Positions 50,401-60,900 of a DNA stretch of 64,000 nucleotides are shown here, one piece after another. The position numbers were made by a program, and so were the translations under genes. The notes below the pieces were generated by a model. It saw only the letters and a list, made by a program, of their open reading frames with translations, had not been told where the DNA came from and did not search any database. This DNA is from Certhia americana (lineage: Eukaryota; Chordata; Aves; Passeriformes; Certhiidae): NCBI GenBank assembly GCA_018697195.1, contig CM031857.1, positions 51,667,471-51,731,470 of the forward strand. The letters are read 5' to 3'. Position 1 is the stretch's first letter; each line of letters opens with the position of its first letter.

Positions 50401-52999
50401 AGGACTTATATTCTCTCTCAAAATGCAGATGTACAAGTAACACATATTAAACTGATGCAAGTTTTAACTAGGTGGTAGATAAGGTTCTTAAAGCTAGGTT
50501 TCACAGATTAGCAGTGTATGTCAAATTCTCTGAAATCTAATTAATGTTAGAATATTCTACTTCAGTTTTTTATTCTTCTTTTAGGATTTTGATGACTAGT
50601 CTTTCCATGCTATAATACTCTGTATTAGAGTAGATGCTGCACAGGATTCTGTTAATTGATGAAAAGACTGTGGTATAATTTACCTGTAATTTAAACTGGT
50701 TTAATATTTAATTTGTGCAGGAAATCTCAAATTATAGTTAGAAAGAGATGGAGAAATTAGAATATTGGTGTTATTTGCTTTTTTTTTCTTTTTTTTCAAA
50801 TGGACTTTGAAAACTGTTGTTCTACTAAAATAATATAGTGTTCTCATGACCTGAGACTGGTCAGATGAGTAAGCATCTATTCAGCTCTCATATCATTGCA
50901 GTATCTGAGCAGCTACCTCATCTGCCTTGGATACCCAACTGCTGTATTGGGCTGTGTAATTCTGAATAAAAAAAACTTCTGGGCCAGAATCCAGACCAGA
51001 ATCTTCTAAACTACTTTAACATGGAGGTCACCAAGAGATTATCCTGTGTATCAGAGTCAGAGGGAATAGCATAAGGGCTGCATCAGTAAAGTTCAGATCA
51101 GGTGTACTAAGGAGAGTGAGATTTTAATACTGTCTGCTGCATTGTTGAGCCTCAAAATGTTTGAATTTAGTTTGCCAGCTTTTAAGACCACCCTGAACCT
51201 GAGCATTCTGAAATGGAAGATAACAGTTTTTCTATTTTCCTTGGCTTTTCCTTCAGTCTCTGAGATTTAAGCAAACTCTGTAAGGTCTGAAAGGACCTAA
51301 GGTCTATGGGAAAACATCTCCTTCAGTAATTACTGCAAAGGCCAAGACACCCAGCTATGGCAAAAGTGGCTTACTTTTTGTCAGGTCATGCTAAGGGAAA
51401 TGTATACTACCATGGCACAGCCATTTACTCACATGTCAAGCCCCAATTCCTAAGTGAAATATTACCTCAGCTTAGCAGTGGGGCAAATGATCACAGAGGG
51501 CTGTGTCCTGTGGGCTACAGTTCTTGTTGTTAGGAAAGTTCATGGGGTTTTCTCTTCTTGTCCCACAGCTGCGGATGAAAGCATCCAACTGGGTGAGCAC
51601 CGACAGTTCCTGTCACGCTCCATGTGCAAGTTAAACATCATCCCTGGCAAACGCTACCTCCTCATGGGCAGAGATGGGCAGACGGTTGACTGCAACAACA
51701 AGTGAGTGCAAAATGGTCTCTGGGCATCAGCAGCTGCTATCATGGACCATAATCCCAGAGGATACTCAATCTATTAGAATACCTCCAGAGAGTAAAGGCA
51801 GCACCAAATTTCTCAAGGACCGATTCTGCTGGATTTACTAAAATGCAAAGTGTTCCACTCCATAAGCAAAAGGGGAGCTATGGGGAAGAGCTGAGCCAAC
51901 CAAGTCTATTGGCTCATGGACTGTGGTTCCCATATTTCTCAGAATCAAATCTGGCCCTGGTTCCCCTGTGTAAAACACTTACAGCTAGAAAAGGAGAATG
52001 GGGAAAGCTACCCAGTCCATCTATTGCAGATGCCTTAAACAGCTCCTATGTTTGCAGAAGAAATGTGTGGGATCATGAGTAAGAGCAGCTCCCAAGGTTG
52101 CTGTTACATCATGCATGCCAGTAGCATATTCTTCTCATTCCTCACTGTCACACTTTAATGAAAAAAGGGAATTTTTCTGAGTAGGAATTTAGTATGACAC
52201 CATCAAATATTCAGGGAGGAAAAAATCCTAAATGTTTCATTTCCCTGCACAGAACTGGAGAGAGGTAATGCCTCTGAAAGCCTCTAGATCTTGGAGGAGA
52301 TCTCCATCAAGCTATGAGCACCACTTTCTAAAACCTTAAAAAGTGCCATTCCTATCTCTTTATGACATCAAAGTGAGTGCCTAGGTCAGTGGCCTGCTTC
52401 AAAAGAAGCCTGATAGAAACTGGGGTGTCCCAGCAGAGCTTTTGTTGCATCAAGGTTTAATCTCCAAAGTCTTCTCCAGTTCAGGCATGAAATACTGGAA
52501 GTCACACAGCTTCTAATCACAGAAAATTAGGAAACCTTCTAGAACTAAACTTCCCCTCACTGTCCCACTCATGCGCACTTTTGTGGAAACTCTAATAGAG
52601 ACTTAGCCCAAGTTTACCTAACATACTCAAAACACAAGTACAGCCAGGTCTGTCCCAGGCACTGACACTCCACAGACTTGGTTCTAAGCTCAGTTAACCT
52701 GCTTGTGAAAGCAAGTTTCAGGCAAGTTTCTTGGCTAGTATAACTCTTGATTTCAGAGATGCCTCTGTGGAGGGATGCAGCGGCTCAGGGATTACTCTTT
52801 CCCATTGTTCCATGTCAGGAATAATGACTAACCTTCTTTACCTGTCCCATCTTCACTCAGGATGCAATACTTACTTGATGCACAAGCCTGGGTGGAGAAA
52901 ATTCCAGAGGACAGTGAGTGCCGCAGCACACTGCGCCGACAGAGCTGTGCTCACCTGCAGGACTTCCTGAGCACCTCTGACAGCCTCTGCCATGTCTGA
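11340..52999 (+). CDS. C4: Complement component C4-like, Asp (C4A-type) isotype, 41 coding exons, complete
   Basis: Secreted thioester protein of the classical and lectin complement pathways. C1s or MASP-2 releases C4a, and C4b then binds covalently to targets and carries C2 to form the C3 convertase. The spliced CDS is about 5055 nt (1684 aa; human C4 has 1744). All introns are GT-AG and every junction agrees in phase. Order: signal peptide 1 to about 20, MG domains, basic processing site 659-663, C4a 664-741, MG6/MG7, CUB, thioester domain with GCAEQ at 990-994, CUB, acidic stretch plus RRKR 1394-1397, MG8, C345C. The exon count equals that of human C4. C3 and C5 are excluded by the alpha-gamma RRKR, and C5 also by the thioester Cys. 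No frameshift or stop was found. The gene spans 41.7 kb, larger than mammalian C4, through generally longer introns. The neighbour is a convergent stomatin-like gene, not an MHC gene. Confidence 0.96.
12858..20283 (+). CDS. C4: C4 exons 2-9: MG1 to MG3 of the beta chain
   Basis: Exons: 12858-13050, 14091-14274, 14931-15001, 15313-15398, 16070-16152, 17353-17440, 19837-19942, 20160-20283. They cover about residues 22-333. Recognisable family landmarks are APNVVHLG near the mature N-terminus, [14 protein letters not shown] (MG1-MG2), [45 protein letters not shown] and [18 protein letters not shown]. The exon 3 donor (GTTAAA) is weak, but its phase and the following VRYR match the family exactly. 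Confidence 0.93.
13243..13291. repeat. Short direct repeat in C4 intron 2
   Basis: TTGTGAATATTCTTTTTGTGCC (13243-13264) and TTGTGAATATTCTTTTGTGCC (13271-13291) are separated by 6 bases. They differ by one T. Confidence 0.85.
16687..16715. repeat. Perfect 11-bp inverted repeat in C4 intron 6
   Basis: ATTTACATCAA (16687-16697) and its exact complement TTGATGTAAAT (16705-16715) flank a 7-base loop. The repeat is AT-rich, and no larger element around it is recognised. Confidence 0.85.
19607..19619. repeat. (TA)n microsatellite in C4 intron 7
   Basis: A short uninterrupted TA run. Similar runs occur at 34068-34083 (intron 23) and 37678-37691 (intron 26). Confidence 0.8.
20604..26410 (+). CDS. 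C4: C4 exons 10-15: MG4 to MG6 and linker of the beta chain
   Basis: Exons: 20604-20719, 21455-21622, 22391-22588, 24209-24400, 25713-25862, 26284-26410. They cover about residues 333-650. Landmarks are [19 protein letters not shown], the [10 protein letters not shown] strand, [32 protein letters not shown] and [11 protein letters not shown] followed by [12 protein letters not shown]. That last block matches human C4 ([15 protein letters not shown]) better than C3 or C5. The donor at 24401 is a non-consensus GTGCTT, but both neighbouring exons require this phase. Confidence 0.93.
22660..23118 (+). mobile_element. CR1 LINE 3' fragment in C4 intron 12
   Basis: Degenerate CR1 3' end in sense orientation. 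It has the CR1-typical order: GGGTCCAGCAAAGGGCAAG, GGGCTTGTTCAGCTTGG, AGGTTCCCCAGAGAG and the terminal TCTATGATTCTG. It is several hundred bases long, non-coding, and diverged from the usual consensus. Confidence 0.85.
26778..27881 (+). CDS. C4: C4 exons 16-17: beta-alpha junction and C4a anaphylatoxin
   Basis: Exons 26778-26849 and 27681-27881. RRQKR (residues 659-663) is a furin-type site separating the beta chain from the alpha chain. C4a then runs 664-741, 78 residues against 77 in human. It has the CC...C...C...CC pattern: [29 protein letters not shown]. It ends GLAR, the Arg that C1s or MASP-2 would cut after (human GLQR). The spacing from FQK to the first CC pair (16 residues) equals human C4, which supports both splice sites. 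Confidence 0.94.
28056..28078 (+). other. G-quadruplex-type motif in C4 intron 17
   Basis: GGGGGTGGGGGTGTGGGATGGG: four G-runs of three or more with loops of 1-3 bases. It lies 175 bp after the C4a exon donor on the non-template strand. Confidence 0.7.
28771..33591 (+). CDS. C4: C4 exons 18-23: alpha' N-terminus, MG6b/MG7 and first CUB half
   Basis: Exons: 28771-28882, 29109-29179, 30640-30779, 31600-31812, 33038-33089, 33511-33591. They cover about residues 742-964. The new alpha' N-terminus is moderately acidic and leads to the family block [10 protein letters not shown]. Then come [53 protein letters not shown] and [10 protein letters not shown], all standard for C3/C4/C5. The C4-type segment [11 protein letters not shown] aligns with human NSDPNMIPDGD after the first factor I site, where Lys939 replaces the human Arg. 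Confidence 0.92.
29447..29674 (+). mobile_element. Probable solo LTR of an endogenous retrovirus in C4 intron 19
   Basis: The stretch begins TGTAAAC and ends AACACA. It contains CTATATAAAT (29571) and AATAAA (29592-29597), then a TTGCTTCTGCC...GTCTGTCCGTTCGTGTCG segment. This is the promoter, poly(A) signal and U5 order of a retroviral LTR. I see no internal retroviral coding sequence next to it and no clear target duplication, so the exact ends are uncertain. Confidence 0.42.
30180..30560. other. GC-rich segment of C4 intron 19, unidentified
   Basis: More G-rich than the surrounding intron. GGGGGAGGGGTTTGGGGGG (30478-30496) and nearby G-runs could form a quadruplex. It may be part of a repeat related to the LTR-like piece 500 bp upstream, but I do not recognise it. 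Confidence 0.3.
31490..31560 (-). mobile_element. Possible short CR1 3' tip before C4 exon 21
   Basis: GGGTCACAGAACAATTTACACTGGAAGGGG resembles the inverted CR1 terminus (CACAGAATCATTTAGGTTGGAAAAGAC). It is short and diverged, ending close to the exon 21 acceptor at 31599. Confidence 0.35.
34666..40713 (+). CDS. C4: C4 exons 24-30: thioester domain (C4d region)
   Basis: Exons: 34666-34869, 36377-36452, 36870-37026, 38412-38507, 38822-38990, 39944-40110, 40555-40713. They cover about residues 965-1307. [14 protein letters not shown] contains Cys991 (codon 34743-34745) and Gln994 of the internal thioester. The ring residue Gly is Ala992. [38 protein letters not shown] and [15 protein letters not shown] are C4-like. 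Asp1106 (codon 37012-37014, in HHPVMDRPM) sits where human C4A has Asp and C4B has His. The stretch before VETTAYALL is much shorter than in human C4. Confidence 0.95.
37365..37545 (-). mobile_element. CR1 LINE fragment, antisense, in C4 intron 26
   Basis: GGAGCTCATCTAGTCCAAAC, GGCCTTGTCCAGCTGAGT and GTAACCTGCTTCAGTATTTCACCA follow the inverted CR1 3' region in order. The copy is diverged. Confidence 0.75.
39456..39486. repeat. 15-bp tandem duplication in C4 intron 28
   Basis: CTTTGGGTGTCACCA occurs twice in tandem. It lies in an open frame (39407-39658) that is not an exon, because exons 28 and 29 join in phase across it. Confidence 0.85.
41309..42803 (+). CDS. C4: C4 exons 31-33: second CUB half and alpha-gamma processing junction
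   Basis: Exons: 41309-41368, 41816-41909, 42635-42803. They cover about residues 1308-1414. Exon 33 encodes [14 protein letters not shown], with Tyr1362 and Tyr1369 in an acidic run typical of tyrosine sulfation, as in human C4. An NST glycosylation sequon follows at 1377, then HNRRKRD, a furin-type site after Arg1397. Beyond it, the gamma chain has about 287 residues (human about 291). This junction is found in C4 and not in C3 or C5. Confidence 0.95.
44402..46946 (+). CDS. C4: C4 exons 34-37: MG8 of the gamma chain
   Basis: Exons: 44402-44489, 45106-45180, 45769-45877, 46857-46946. They cover about residues 1415-1535. [25 protein letters not shown] and GKVLLYFGE match the C4 pattern of the receptor-binding MG8 domain. 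[16 protein letters not shown] followed by [11 protein letters not shown] and [11 protein letters not shown] are near-identical in arrangement to human C4 (GLVQPASATLYDYYNP, RRCSVFY, CSAEVCQCAEG). Confidence 0.95.
47321..52999 (+). CDS. C4: C4 exons 38-41: C345C (netrin-like) domain and stop
   Basis: Exons: 47321-47413, 48093-48176, 51569-51701, 52861-52999. They cover about residues 1536-1684. The Cys-rich C-terminal module includes [61 protein letters not shown] and CAHLQDFL, aligning with human LDSNSWIEEMP, CRSTRQRAAC and CAQLNDFL. The TGA stop is at 52997-52999. Intron 39 (48177-51568, 3.4 kb) is the longest after intron 38 and shows no additional exon. Confidence 0.95.
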
Positions 53000-53163
53000 A
53001 CAATGGCTCTGACCCCCACATCTCTCTGGGGGACTGCAGCTCGCCTTCTGCCAGAATTCTTCCTGCAAAGCCTGTGCATCCCAGTGGCACCTGAAACATT
53101 GCAGGGCTGCTTCCAGTGCTGTTTTGCTGATTGGGGTATCTTCTTATGGATGTGTGTGTGGGT

Positions 53164-53169
53164 AATACA
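53164..53169 (+). terminator. Candidate C4 poly(A) signal (AATACA)
   Basis: This variant signal lies 165 bp after the stop and is followed by a GU-rich stretch (TTATTGTGTTTATTGT) about 30 bp later. A canonical AATAAA at 53928-53933 is an alternative that would give a 0.9 kb 3' UTR. Confidence 0.35.
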
Positions 53170-54417
53170 ACAAAAATGCAGCTCCTCTCCTAGTTATTGT
53201 GTTTATTGTACCTGACACTGGGGAAGAGAGAGCAGGAGTTTGTCTCCTTGAGCTATTATACAGCAGTGCAATTACCCTGGGGAGAGTCAAAAGAAAAACA
53301 CATGGTGCATTGCCTGATTAATTCCTGCAGTCCTGGGCAAGAAAAAAATATTTTAAAAAAGGCCAAGACATTGTCATAGGTCAAAAAGAAAACTAGGCAT
53401 TCACGGGCTTACCTGTGTTAAACTGCTGCTGAAAGAGAAGAGATACCAACACTCATGTTTCAACACATCAGCTGGTTTTTGGTTATCATTGTGAGCCCTG
53501 CTGACCTCATGCCTAGATTCCATACACTTCTAAAGCTGGAACTGGAAGTGGTACACTGAGCATGTGCTGGACTCAGGAGTTTTCCACGGGCTTGTTAGGC
53601 TGATAGCTCACTGTGGGCACAGCATTGCTTTTAATTGCACTCTGTAGCCACATGCCTTTCAAGCTCTTGTTTTCTAGAGTTTAACTCAAAACTGCTCTTT
53701 TCTTAGGATAAGAAAAAGTCTGTGGAAAATGTTTTGGTAACACTGATAAGCAGAAGACTTTCAACTAGAGGTTTTACTTCTTTAGCTTGCCAGCAAAATG
53801 CCATTTGGCAGTCATGTCTGAAGCAGAGAACTGGGTAAGTCACCTTCCTCAGATGCTCATACCACTATTTCTGCCAGCAGCTACTGAGCACAAACTTTTG
53901 CCACCTGGACTGCTTGTGCTGCACTGCAATAAAAATAAGAAGGGCCTGTGTCAATGATATGATAATTAGTAGGTCCATGCTGAGGTGGCTGATTTGGAGT
54001 CAAATGACCCTACTGATAGAAAGGGCAACGGTGATGCTCATATGGCCAAGACATTACGCTGCAGCAGCACCTACCAAAACAGCTCCATCACAAGAAATTT
54101 CAGATTCACAGAAGATGGGTCATTGCTGTGTGCCTGAACTGTGAACTGAACAGATATCTTTAAAGGTTGCAAACTCAAATTTAGCACCAGCTGAACCTGG
54201 ATTTCAGCAACATCTTCCTCTCAGCTGCCAAGCATTGCATGGATGGAGGGTAGGGAAGGCTCATTTCAGGAAAACCTGTATGACTGCTTCATGACATATA
54301 TAAAGAAAGAGAAGAAGCCTACTGAAGGTGTAAGACAGGCACCTAAATTGACAGAGGACCTCAAGGTTTCACATTTATGAAATGTGATTGCAATGCCTGG
54401 TCATACATTCTCTTTAC

Positions 54418-54423
54418 TTTATT
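54418..54423 (-). terminator. Candidate poly(A) signal of the stomatin-like gene
   Basis: AATAAA on the minus strand, 574 bp beyond the stop codon. It is the nearest canonical signal I see downstream of the gene. Confidence 0.35.
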
Positions 54424-54996
54424 ACATGGCTTATATAAATGTCAGTGATACAGCAAAATACAGCTGAGGTCAGTAAAGCAAGTACTAATTTCTATTAATA
54501 TAAGAGAAAGAATGGGCTGTTCCACTGACATACCCATTATCCAGTAATTCTGCCAATATTTATGAGAGTACCTCTAAGGTTAAGAGCCAAATCCTTTCTT
54601 TCCATTCCGCAGGGCTTGAGTTAAATACCAATGTCTGACCCTTCTGCTGTGTGGAGTACATCAACAGCTCAGAGGTTCTTGCCTAGCAGACAAATCACCA
54701 AATAATTGTAACACTCTGCAAAGTGTGGTGAAAGCATAATTAAAATTTTATATCAGGTCCAACATATATTTTACATATTTTCTTCCATTTTACTTGCATG
54801 TGAGTCTAAGCTGAAACTGCTTAGTGTCTGAACTTTGCAAATACTGTCTCAATGTGGGATTATTAAACTTATTTTACTCTTTTTCTGGGGACAGAGGATC
54901 CAAACATGCTTCTACTTTAACTGCCAATTGGTACACCCTTGCTGTCTGGGAAAACCATTAAATATCTCTGGCCTAGGAGCTAGCATAGAACAGTCT

Positions 54997-57900
54997 CTAT
55001 TCCCCTGTACTTTTCTGCCCCAAACTCCCAAATATATTTATAGGGAGAGGGAAGACAATGGTGGAATTATTCTGTGCTGCCACAGCTGTTAAGGTTTGCA
55101 GGTAACGCAGCGGCAGACCTGCTGGAGACTCAGTCAGCACCATGGAAGCCTTCTGGAGAGCTTTGGAAGCATTCCTTTCTCCTTCAGCTGCCACAACCTG
55201 CAAAGGAACAGAAATGGAAATGGCACAGAAACACTGCCTGTAGTGGTGAAAATCCAGCTTTATCATGAGGAGAAAGCAAACTACCTTGGATTCCTAGAAC
55301 CATAGGGCAAGATAAATAGCCTTTAAGTTGCCCCAGGGGATATCCACATTGGATATTAGGAAAAAAATTAAGTAGTCAAGCACTGGAAGAGGATGCCCAG
55401 GGAAGTGGTGGAGTCAGTAACCCTGGTGGTCATTTAAAGGGTGTGTAGATGTGGTGCTTAGGGACATGGTTTAGCAGTGGACTCAGCAGTGCTGGGTTTA
55501 AGGGTTGGACTTGGTGATCTGAGAGGTCTTGTCCATCCTAAACAATTCTGTGGTTCTATGACAAGGAAATGAAATCCTGGAGGTGGACACTGGCATGGAT
55601 CTCACCTTAGCTTTTGTCTCCCGAGCAGCCTCTGCTTCAGCTGCCATTGCCCTCTGCATGGCCATGGGGATCCGGATGTCTTTGATCTCCACACGGGCCA
55701 CTTTGACTCCCCACTGCTCCGTGGCGCTGTTGAGGGTAGCCTTGGGGACAAACAACATGCCAGGAAGAGCACAGTGCTGGCAGAGAGAAAGCCAGGTGGT
55801 GTACCCTGCTTGGACAGAAGGATGGGGCAAACCTGCACAGCAGAAAGAGGGATGCTCCACGGGCACCAGCACCCAACACCATGTGTGCACAGGGGGTACC
55901 ACAGCCTCCTGAAACATTTGTCACTTACTAAACATATCGTTTTTACAAAGAAATACTTCCTTAAACAGCACAACCCTGTAAAACTACACTTTGGGAGAGA
56001 CACAGGACAGTGCTAGCCCTGCAGCACCTGCAAACTCGTCTGCGCAATCCACACCACCACCATCACTCTCTCTGCTTGTGGCCACTCTCCTGGCTGCAGA
56101 GGGTACACTCTCCCTTTGGTCTGATTATGCCTTGTCTCTGACTGAAATTAATAAATTGGGTGTTGGATTTTTCTCCTGTTCTCTCCTTGGCTGCCAAATC
56201 AAAAAATAAACCAGATGGCATTTTAAAGCATACAACAGCTCCATTTTGTACTCTTAGTTGCAATGACAGGAGATACAAGTCTTGCCTCAATCAAGGGTCT
56301 GCTCAAGACTGAGCTTTCCACGAGCAGTAGACTTCTTTCTCCATGTTTGCAGCTGCCTTTGTGCAAGGCCTAAGCTCATTTTTAAAGTCACTGGATAATG
56401 TTAGAATTTTAATTGCTTTTAGACAGGGATAACTCTGCTACAAGAGCCTGGGGAAATACCTTTAGAATAACTCTTTCTGACTCTATGCAATGAGATGTAT
56501 AATTGAAAAAACAAAAAACATAAAGGGAGATCTTGTTGAAGAAAGGAAGAGAGATTATTTCTAATTTGCTACTCCCCAGAAGATATCTTTGTGCTTGTGA
56601 ATTTTGAGTGCTGGATTTACCTGGATACTGTGTGCAATTTCCTCACGACCTGCCAGCAGCTGAGCCAAGCTCTGTGTACCCAGGACGTTTCTCAGGGTTG
56701 TCTGTGCCAGAAGCAAGGTCGCAGAGTGGACATCAGTGATGTTGGCAACAGCACAGACAGCACTGTGGATCCTGTAGTGCACCACTCCATCCACCTGGGC
56801 AGTAACAGCATCTCTCGTGAGAATCTGCATTTGAGAAATGCACACAGTCACAGAAAGATCCAACAACACATCCTTTGCTTAGGAAGGGGAGTTTGGGGAT
56901 TTTTTTAACCCTTCATGAGTAAAAGGCACCAACAATTCAAAGAAACTAAGAATTTCGTTTGATTTCTTTGCAATTCCCCCAAGAAATTACTTCAAGAGAA
57001 CTGTCCAGCATCAACAAAGTTTAAACTGGGGGAAAGTGCTTTACATACTCTCTAAAAAACTGCTACATTAGTAAGTGAATCTCATAATTTGAATTAATTT
57101 CTTTTGCAATAATAAATTATGGCTATCCTCTTCCTTTCTTGTACAAAGGTCTATCAATGGGTTTATATATTTCTTACATCTTGGAACATCTGTGCTACTT
57201 CCACTAAACAATGTATTTGTAATAAATACCAGTAAATTAAAACAAAAATAAAAAATGAAAGAAAATGTGAGAAGAAACTGGAAGAAATATTTAAGCATTC
57301 AGAGAAGAGCTATCATCTTTTTCCAGACAAGCTCCCTATGCCTCAGAAGGAAGCTGGCCTCAGTGGAGAGTTGATGATGCTCCACTCTCTCTTCCCTCCT
57401 CAGCATCTTTTGCCTCCAAGTGAATGCTTAACAAAAACCCTGCCAATTGCTGCAGGAGCCTGGCTAAAAGCTGCTAAGTCTTACACAACAGAGGTTCTGC
57501 AACCATCTTCCTTCCACCCTCACATTTTGGGGGAGCCATTTTTCATTTCACACCACACACGCCTGCATCAGGTACTCTGAGAAAAGGCTCTTTCTGTTTA
57601 CAGAAAGATAATATCCGAAGAAGCATCTCCTGGGGAACACAGTGGGAACCTATGGGGGCCCAAAGTCTCATGGAGCTGCCTCTTCTCCCTCTGGTCTTTG
57701 TTTAAGGAAGGGGACAGCAGTGTTAACTCCATAAGCAGAATAATTGTTTTGCCATGGGGCTGAGGCAACATGAAACCAAAACTTGAGCAGAACAGGATTG
57801 TTCAACAACTGATTCTTCAGATTAAATTTTACTGCCAAAATTTGCCAACAAAATGCCTGAAGATACATACTGCTTGGATGCATCTTGCTTCCTCCATCCA

Positions 57901-60900
57901 TTCCTACTTGGGCCTGAGTTTTGTGGAAGGTTGTCTGCTAATTCCATTTAAGTTAATGGGATTTGTTACCCATGGGTAATTTGCCTTTTTAGACACATAT
58001 AGAAGGCTCTTTTGAATGGTGAGCTCCATGTCAGATCCAATTTTATTAGGACATTAATTTACAACTGGGAATATTGTAGCCCACTCCTTTCTTGTTCTCC
58101 CTGCCTCTCATTCACACTTGTAACTCACTTCCCTTATTTTTGAAATCACAGTTCTGAACACCAGCTTTACCTGCAATGATGCATCCACAGATTTTCATTT
58201 GGAGAACTGTAGAATGGTTTGGTTGGAAGGGGCCTTAAAGATCATTCAGTTCCAACCCCCTTCCCATGGGCAGGGACACCTTCTACTACCCCAGGTTGCT
58301 CAGAGCCCCATCAAACCTGGTCTTGATTACTACCAGGGATGGAGCGCCCATAACTTCTTTGGGCAAGAAGTTGTTTTGTAAGCAGCTTGAAATACAGAAG
58401 ATACAGCAAGAAAGCTAAATTCCATATGGTAGTTCAGTGTGGCAATGTTACAAAACAGGTGCCATGAATCTGCTGCATCCTTTGTTCCTGTCTTAGATGG
58501 CTGCTAAGAGAAGTTACCTCTTGTGGAGGAATCTTACAGGTAACCATCCTGAGATCAACCTTGATAAATGTATCTGTACATGGAAGCACAAGGATAATTC
58601 CTGAAAAATAAAAATTATTTGATGAAACATCTCTGAGACTGAAGTCCAGATCCAGGTATCCTAGAGAAAATAAACAGATGGAAATACCCAGAGGATGGGG
58701 AATAACACCCTGCCTTATCACTGCAGCTGTCCTTTCTGCTTACAAGACATGACAACAGTGCTGTTTTGCATTTTCAAATAACAGAGGGAAGTGCAGATAT
58801 CTGCAAATAACTCATTAGAGCTTAATGACCTAGGACTCTGGTCTGGAAATGGTCAGTCTGAAGCTCTTGTCTGAAGCCTGCCATGAGACTTTTGACAACA
58901 ATTCCTCCCATGCCTTTAATTTTCCCTTTTTAAATCACAAGCCACGTATGGTTCAGTATGTGTCCTCCAAGAAGGACATCACCCAGCTCCAGATCCCTGC
59001 ACCACATGAGGAACATTGTCCCAGGATATGACAAATCCTGTGAAGGAGTCCTCACTCTCCTTCACTGGAGAGGGAGACTGGACTAAACTTCTGATGTTCT
59101 ACTGTAATCACAGAACCTTGCTTAGGTGCCCAGAGGCACACAGAAAAACTCTCTACCAGGCCTAGCTGCTCTTTGGACCACATGACTACTATTCAATAGG
59201 AAGGACAGAGCTGGAAAGGACTTTTTCCTGATATTTCAACATCCCGTTTGCCCGTTTCACTGCCCAGAGGTGGTAACTGCACCAATGCAAACTCCTCATG
59301 TAGCGGGGTTTGGTTTGTGATTTGTAAGCTGGTCCTAGGGGACTGAAACAGACTTGGTGTAGCTGCTGAGTGTCCCTGCCCTAACACATTTACCATTTTC
59401 AGAGCAGAGGACAGCTAAGGGGCTGGCAGCAGCAAGCTCTGTTGGAAGTGAGGCACAGAGAGAGAGCTGAAAATCACTCAAAAAGACCGTGGCAGACATG
59501 AACATTGCATTTAAACCTCCCTGCAGTCCCCTGACAGTGCCTGCAGTGGGAACTCATCCTTCTGTTGTCCAAATTACTCAGCAGCAAAGTCGTACCTGGT
59601 ATCGAGGTAAACTTCTGTGCTATGATAGGAGGGTGGCTGTATCCTCTCTTCAGAAAAGTAAACAGTCTGCAGGTAAAGGAACTGCAGTAGAGGGGATCCT
59701 GTCATTCCCCTCTATGCTGTGAAGAAGGATTTCATGGAACCTCTGCAATTCTCGATGTGGTCTGAGTTCATCATAATAACATAAACAAACCCAGAGGACT
59801 TCAATAGAGTAAAACTGCATGTATTCACCTGGTCCCTTTGCTTTCTTAGACAGTATACGTCCCAGACGAAATACAACAGCACGTTCATATTCTCTGACAA
59901 CCTAGAAAAATACCTTAAATTTAGAATTTTACAACTAATTCTATTCTCCCTCCCTGGTCCCTTAATCTTTGTTACCCATATTAAATGTGAAGAAAGTACA
60001 AATAATATATGTAGCAACAAAGCTGCAAATCACTTTCTTCACATCTACTTGACTCATGATTTGCTGGAAAAACTCAATCCCTGTCCTTGGAAAGATGTTA
60101 CAAAACAGATCACAAATGAAAGAATTAACAGTGATCTAAAAAGGACACCCCAGAGCTCTCTCAACATCGGCAGCACACTCAGAGGAGCTGTAGGCAAAGG
60201 GGCTCCCACTTCAGGTAATCTAAACTGCTTCACTTAGTGCATCACAATTACTGAAGGCCTTGCATTCAACTGATGTTTAACCAGAAGTTTAACTGATGGT
60301 GAATATTGAGACTGGAAGAAATTAAGTAAGGAAGTTATAGCAACACAGAACATTCGTGAAAGAACCTGTGTGGATCTCATTTCCAGAGCACATCTTTACT
60401 ACAAACCCTTATGATTCCCAAAACCTGAATGTGAGGTGTCTTGTCTTAACTAAATCAGTAAAAAAATAACAGCAATGATAATAGAGCATTCTTCATGTGC
60501 CTCAAATCCTGCTAGCTTACCTTAATACATGCCCAGATAGAAATAGGAAAGGTAATAAGCACCAGGAGGAATGAAAGGGAAACCAGGATCCAGCCACAGA
60601 CACCAATTCCTTCCTGCCTGTCAGCTATAAAAATATAAGGAAGAAGAGCAATGAATGCAAAATTGAGGAGTTATCCCAGGGATGAACATCTAGCACATTG
60701 AAATCATATGGGAACTCACAGGAACTCACTCCCTCTTAGTCCCTCCCATTGCTCAAAGAAAGCCATAAAATACCTAACCAAACATTCAACTTTATGGCAC
60801 TTCTGCACAGAAAGTTAAAAAAGGATCGGAAATTACATTTTGCAACAGGAAAAAAGAGGAAAATGAAAGATATTATCAAAGCAGGGGGCTGTGAAGGAGA

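Larger units (their letters stand above)
53000..54996. other. Convergent intergenic spacer between C4 and the stomatin-like gene
   Basis: About 2.0 kb between two stop codons facing each other. It should hold both 3' UTRs. I see no further exon and no CR1 element. It contains AATAAA at 53928-53933 (+) and its complement at 54418-54423. Confidence 0.6.

Noticed and set aside
11340..52999. Identity as complement C5 (expected near stomatin/TRAF1 on the human 9q33 equivalent)
   Set aside because: Thioester Cys and Gln are present, whereas C5 lacks them. There is an alpha-gamma RRKR junction, and the C-terminal blocks follow C4.
11340..52999. Identity as C3
   Set aside because: C3 has no second basic junction with an acidic tyrosine stretch. 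[19 protein letters not shown] and DRRCSVFY fit C4.
55498..55917. 139-codon minus-strand frame as a single exon
   Set aside because: Only 55606-55740 is coding. The flanks run through splice signals and a CR1 element.
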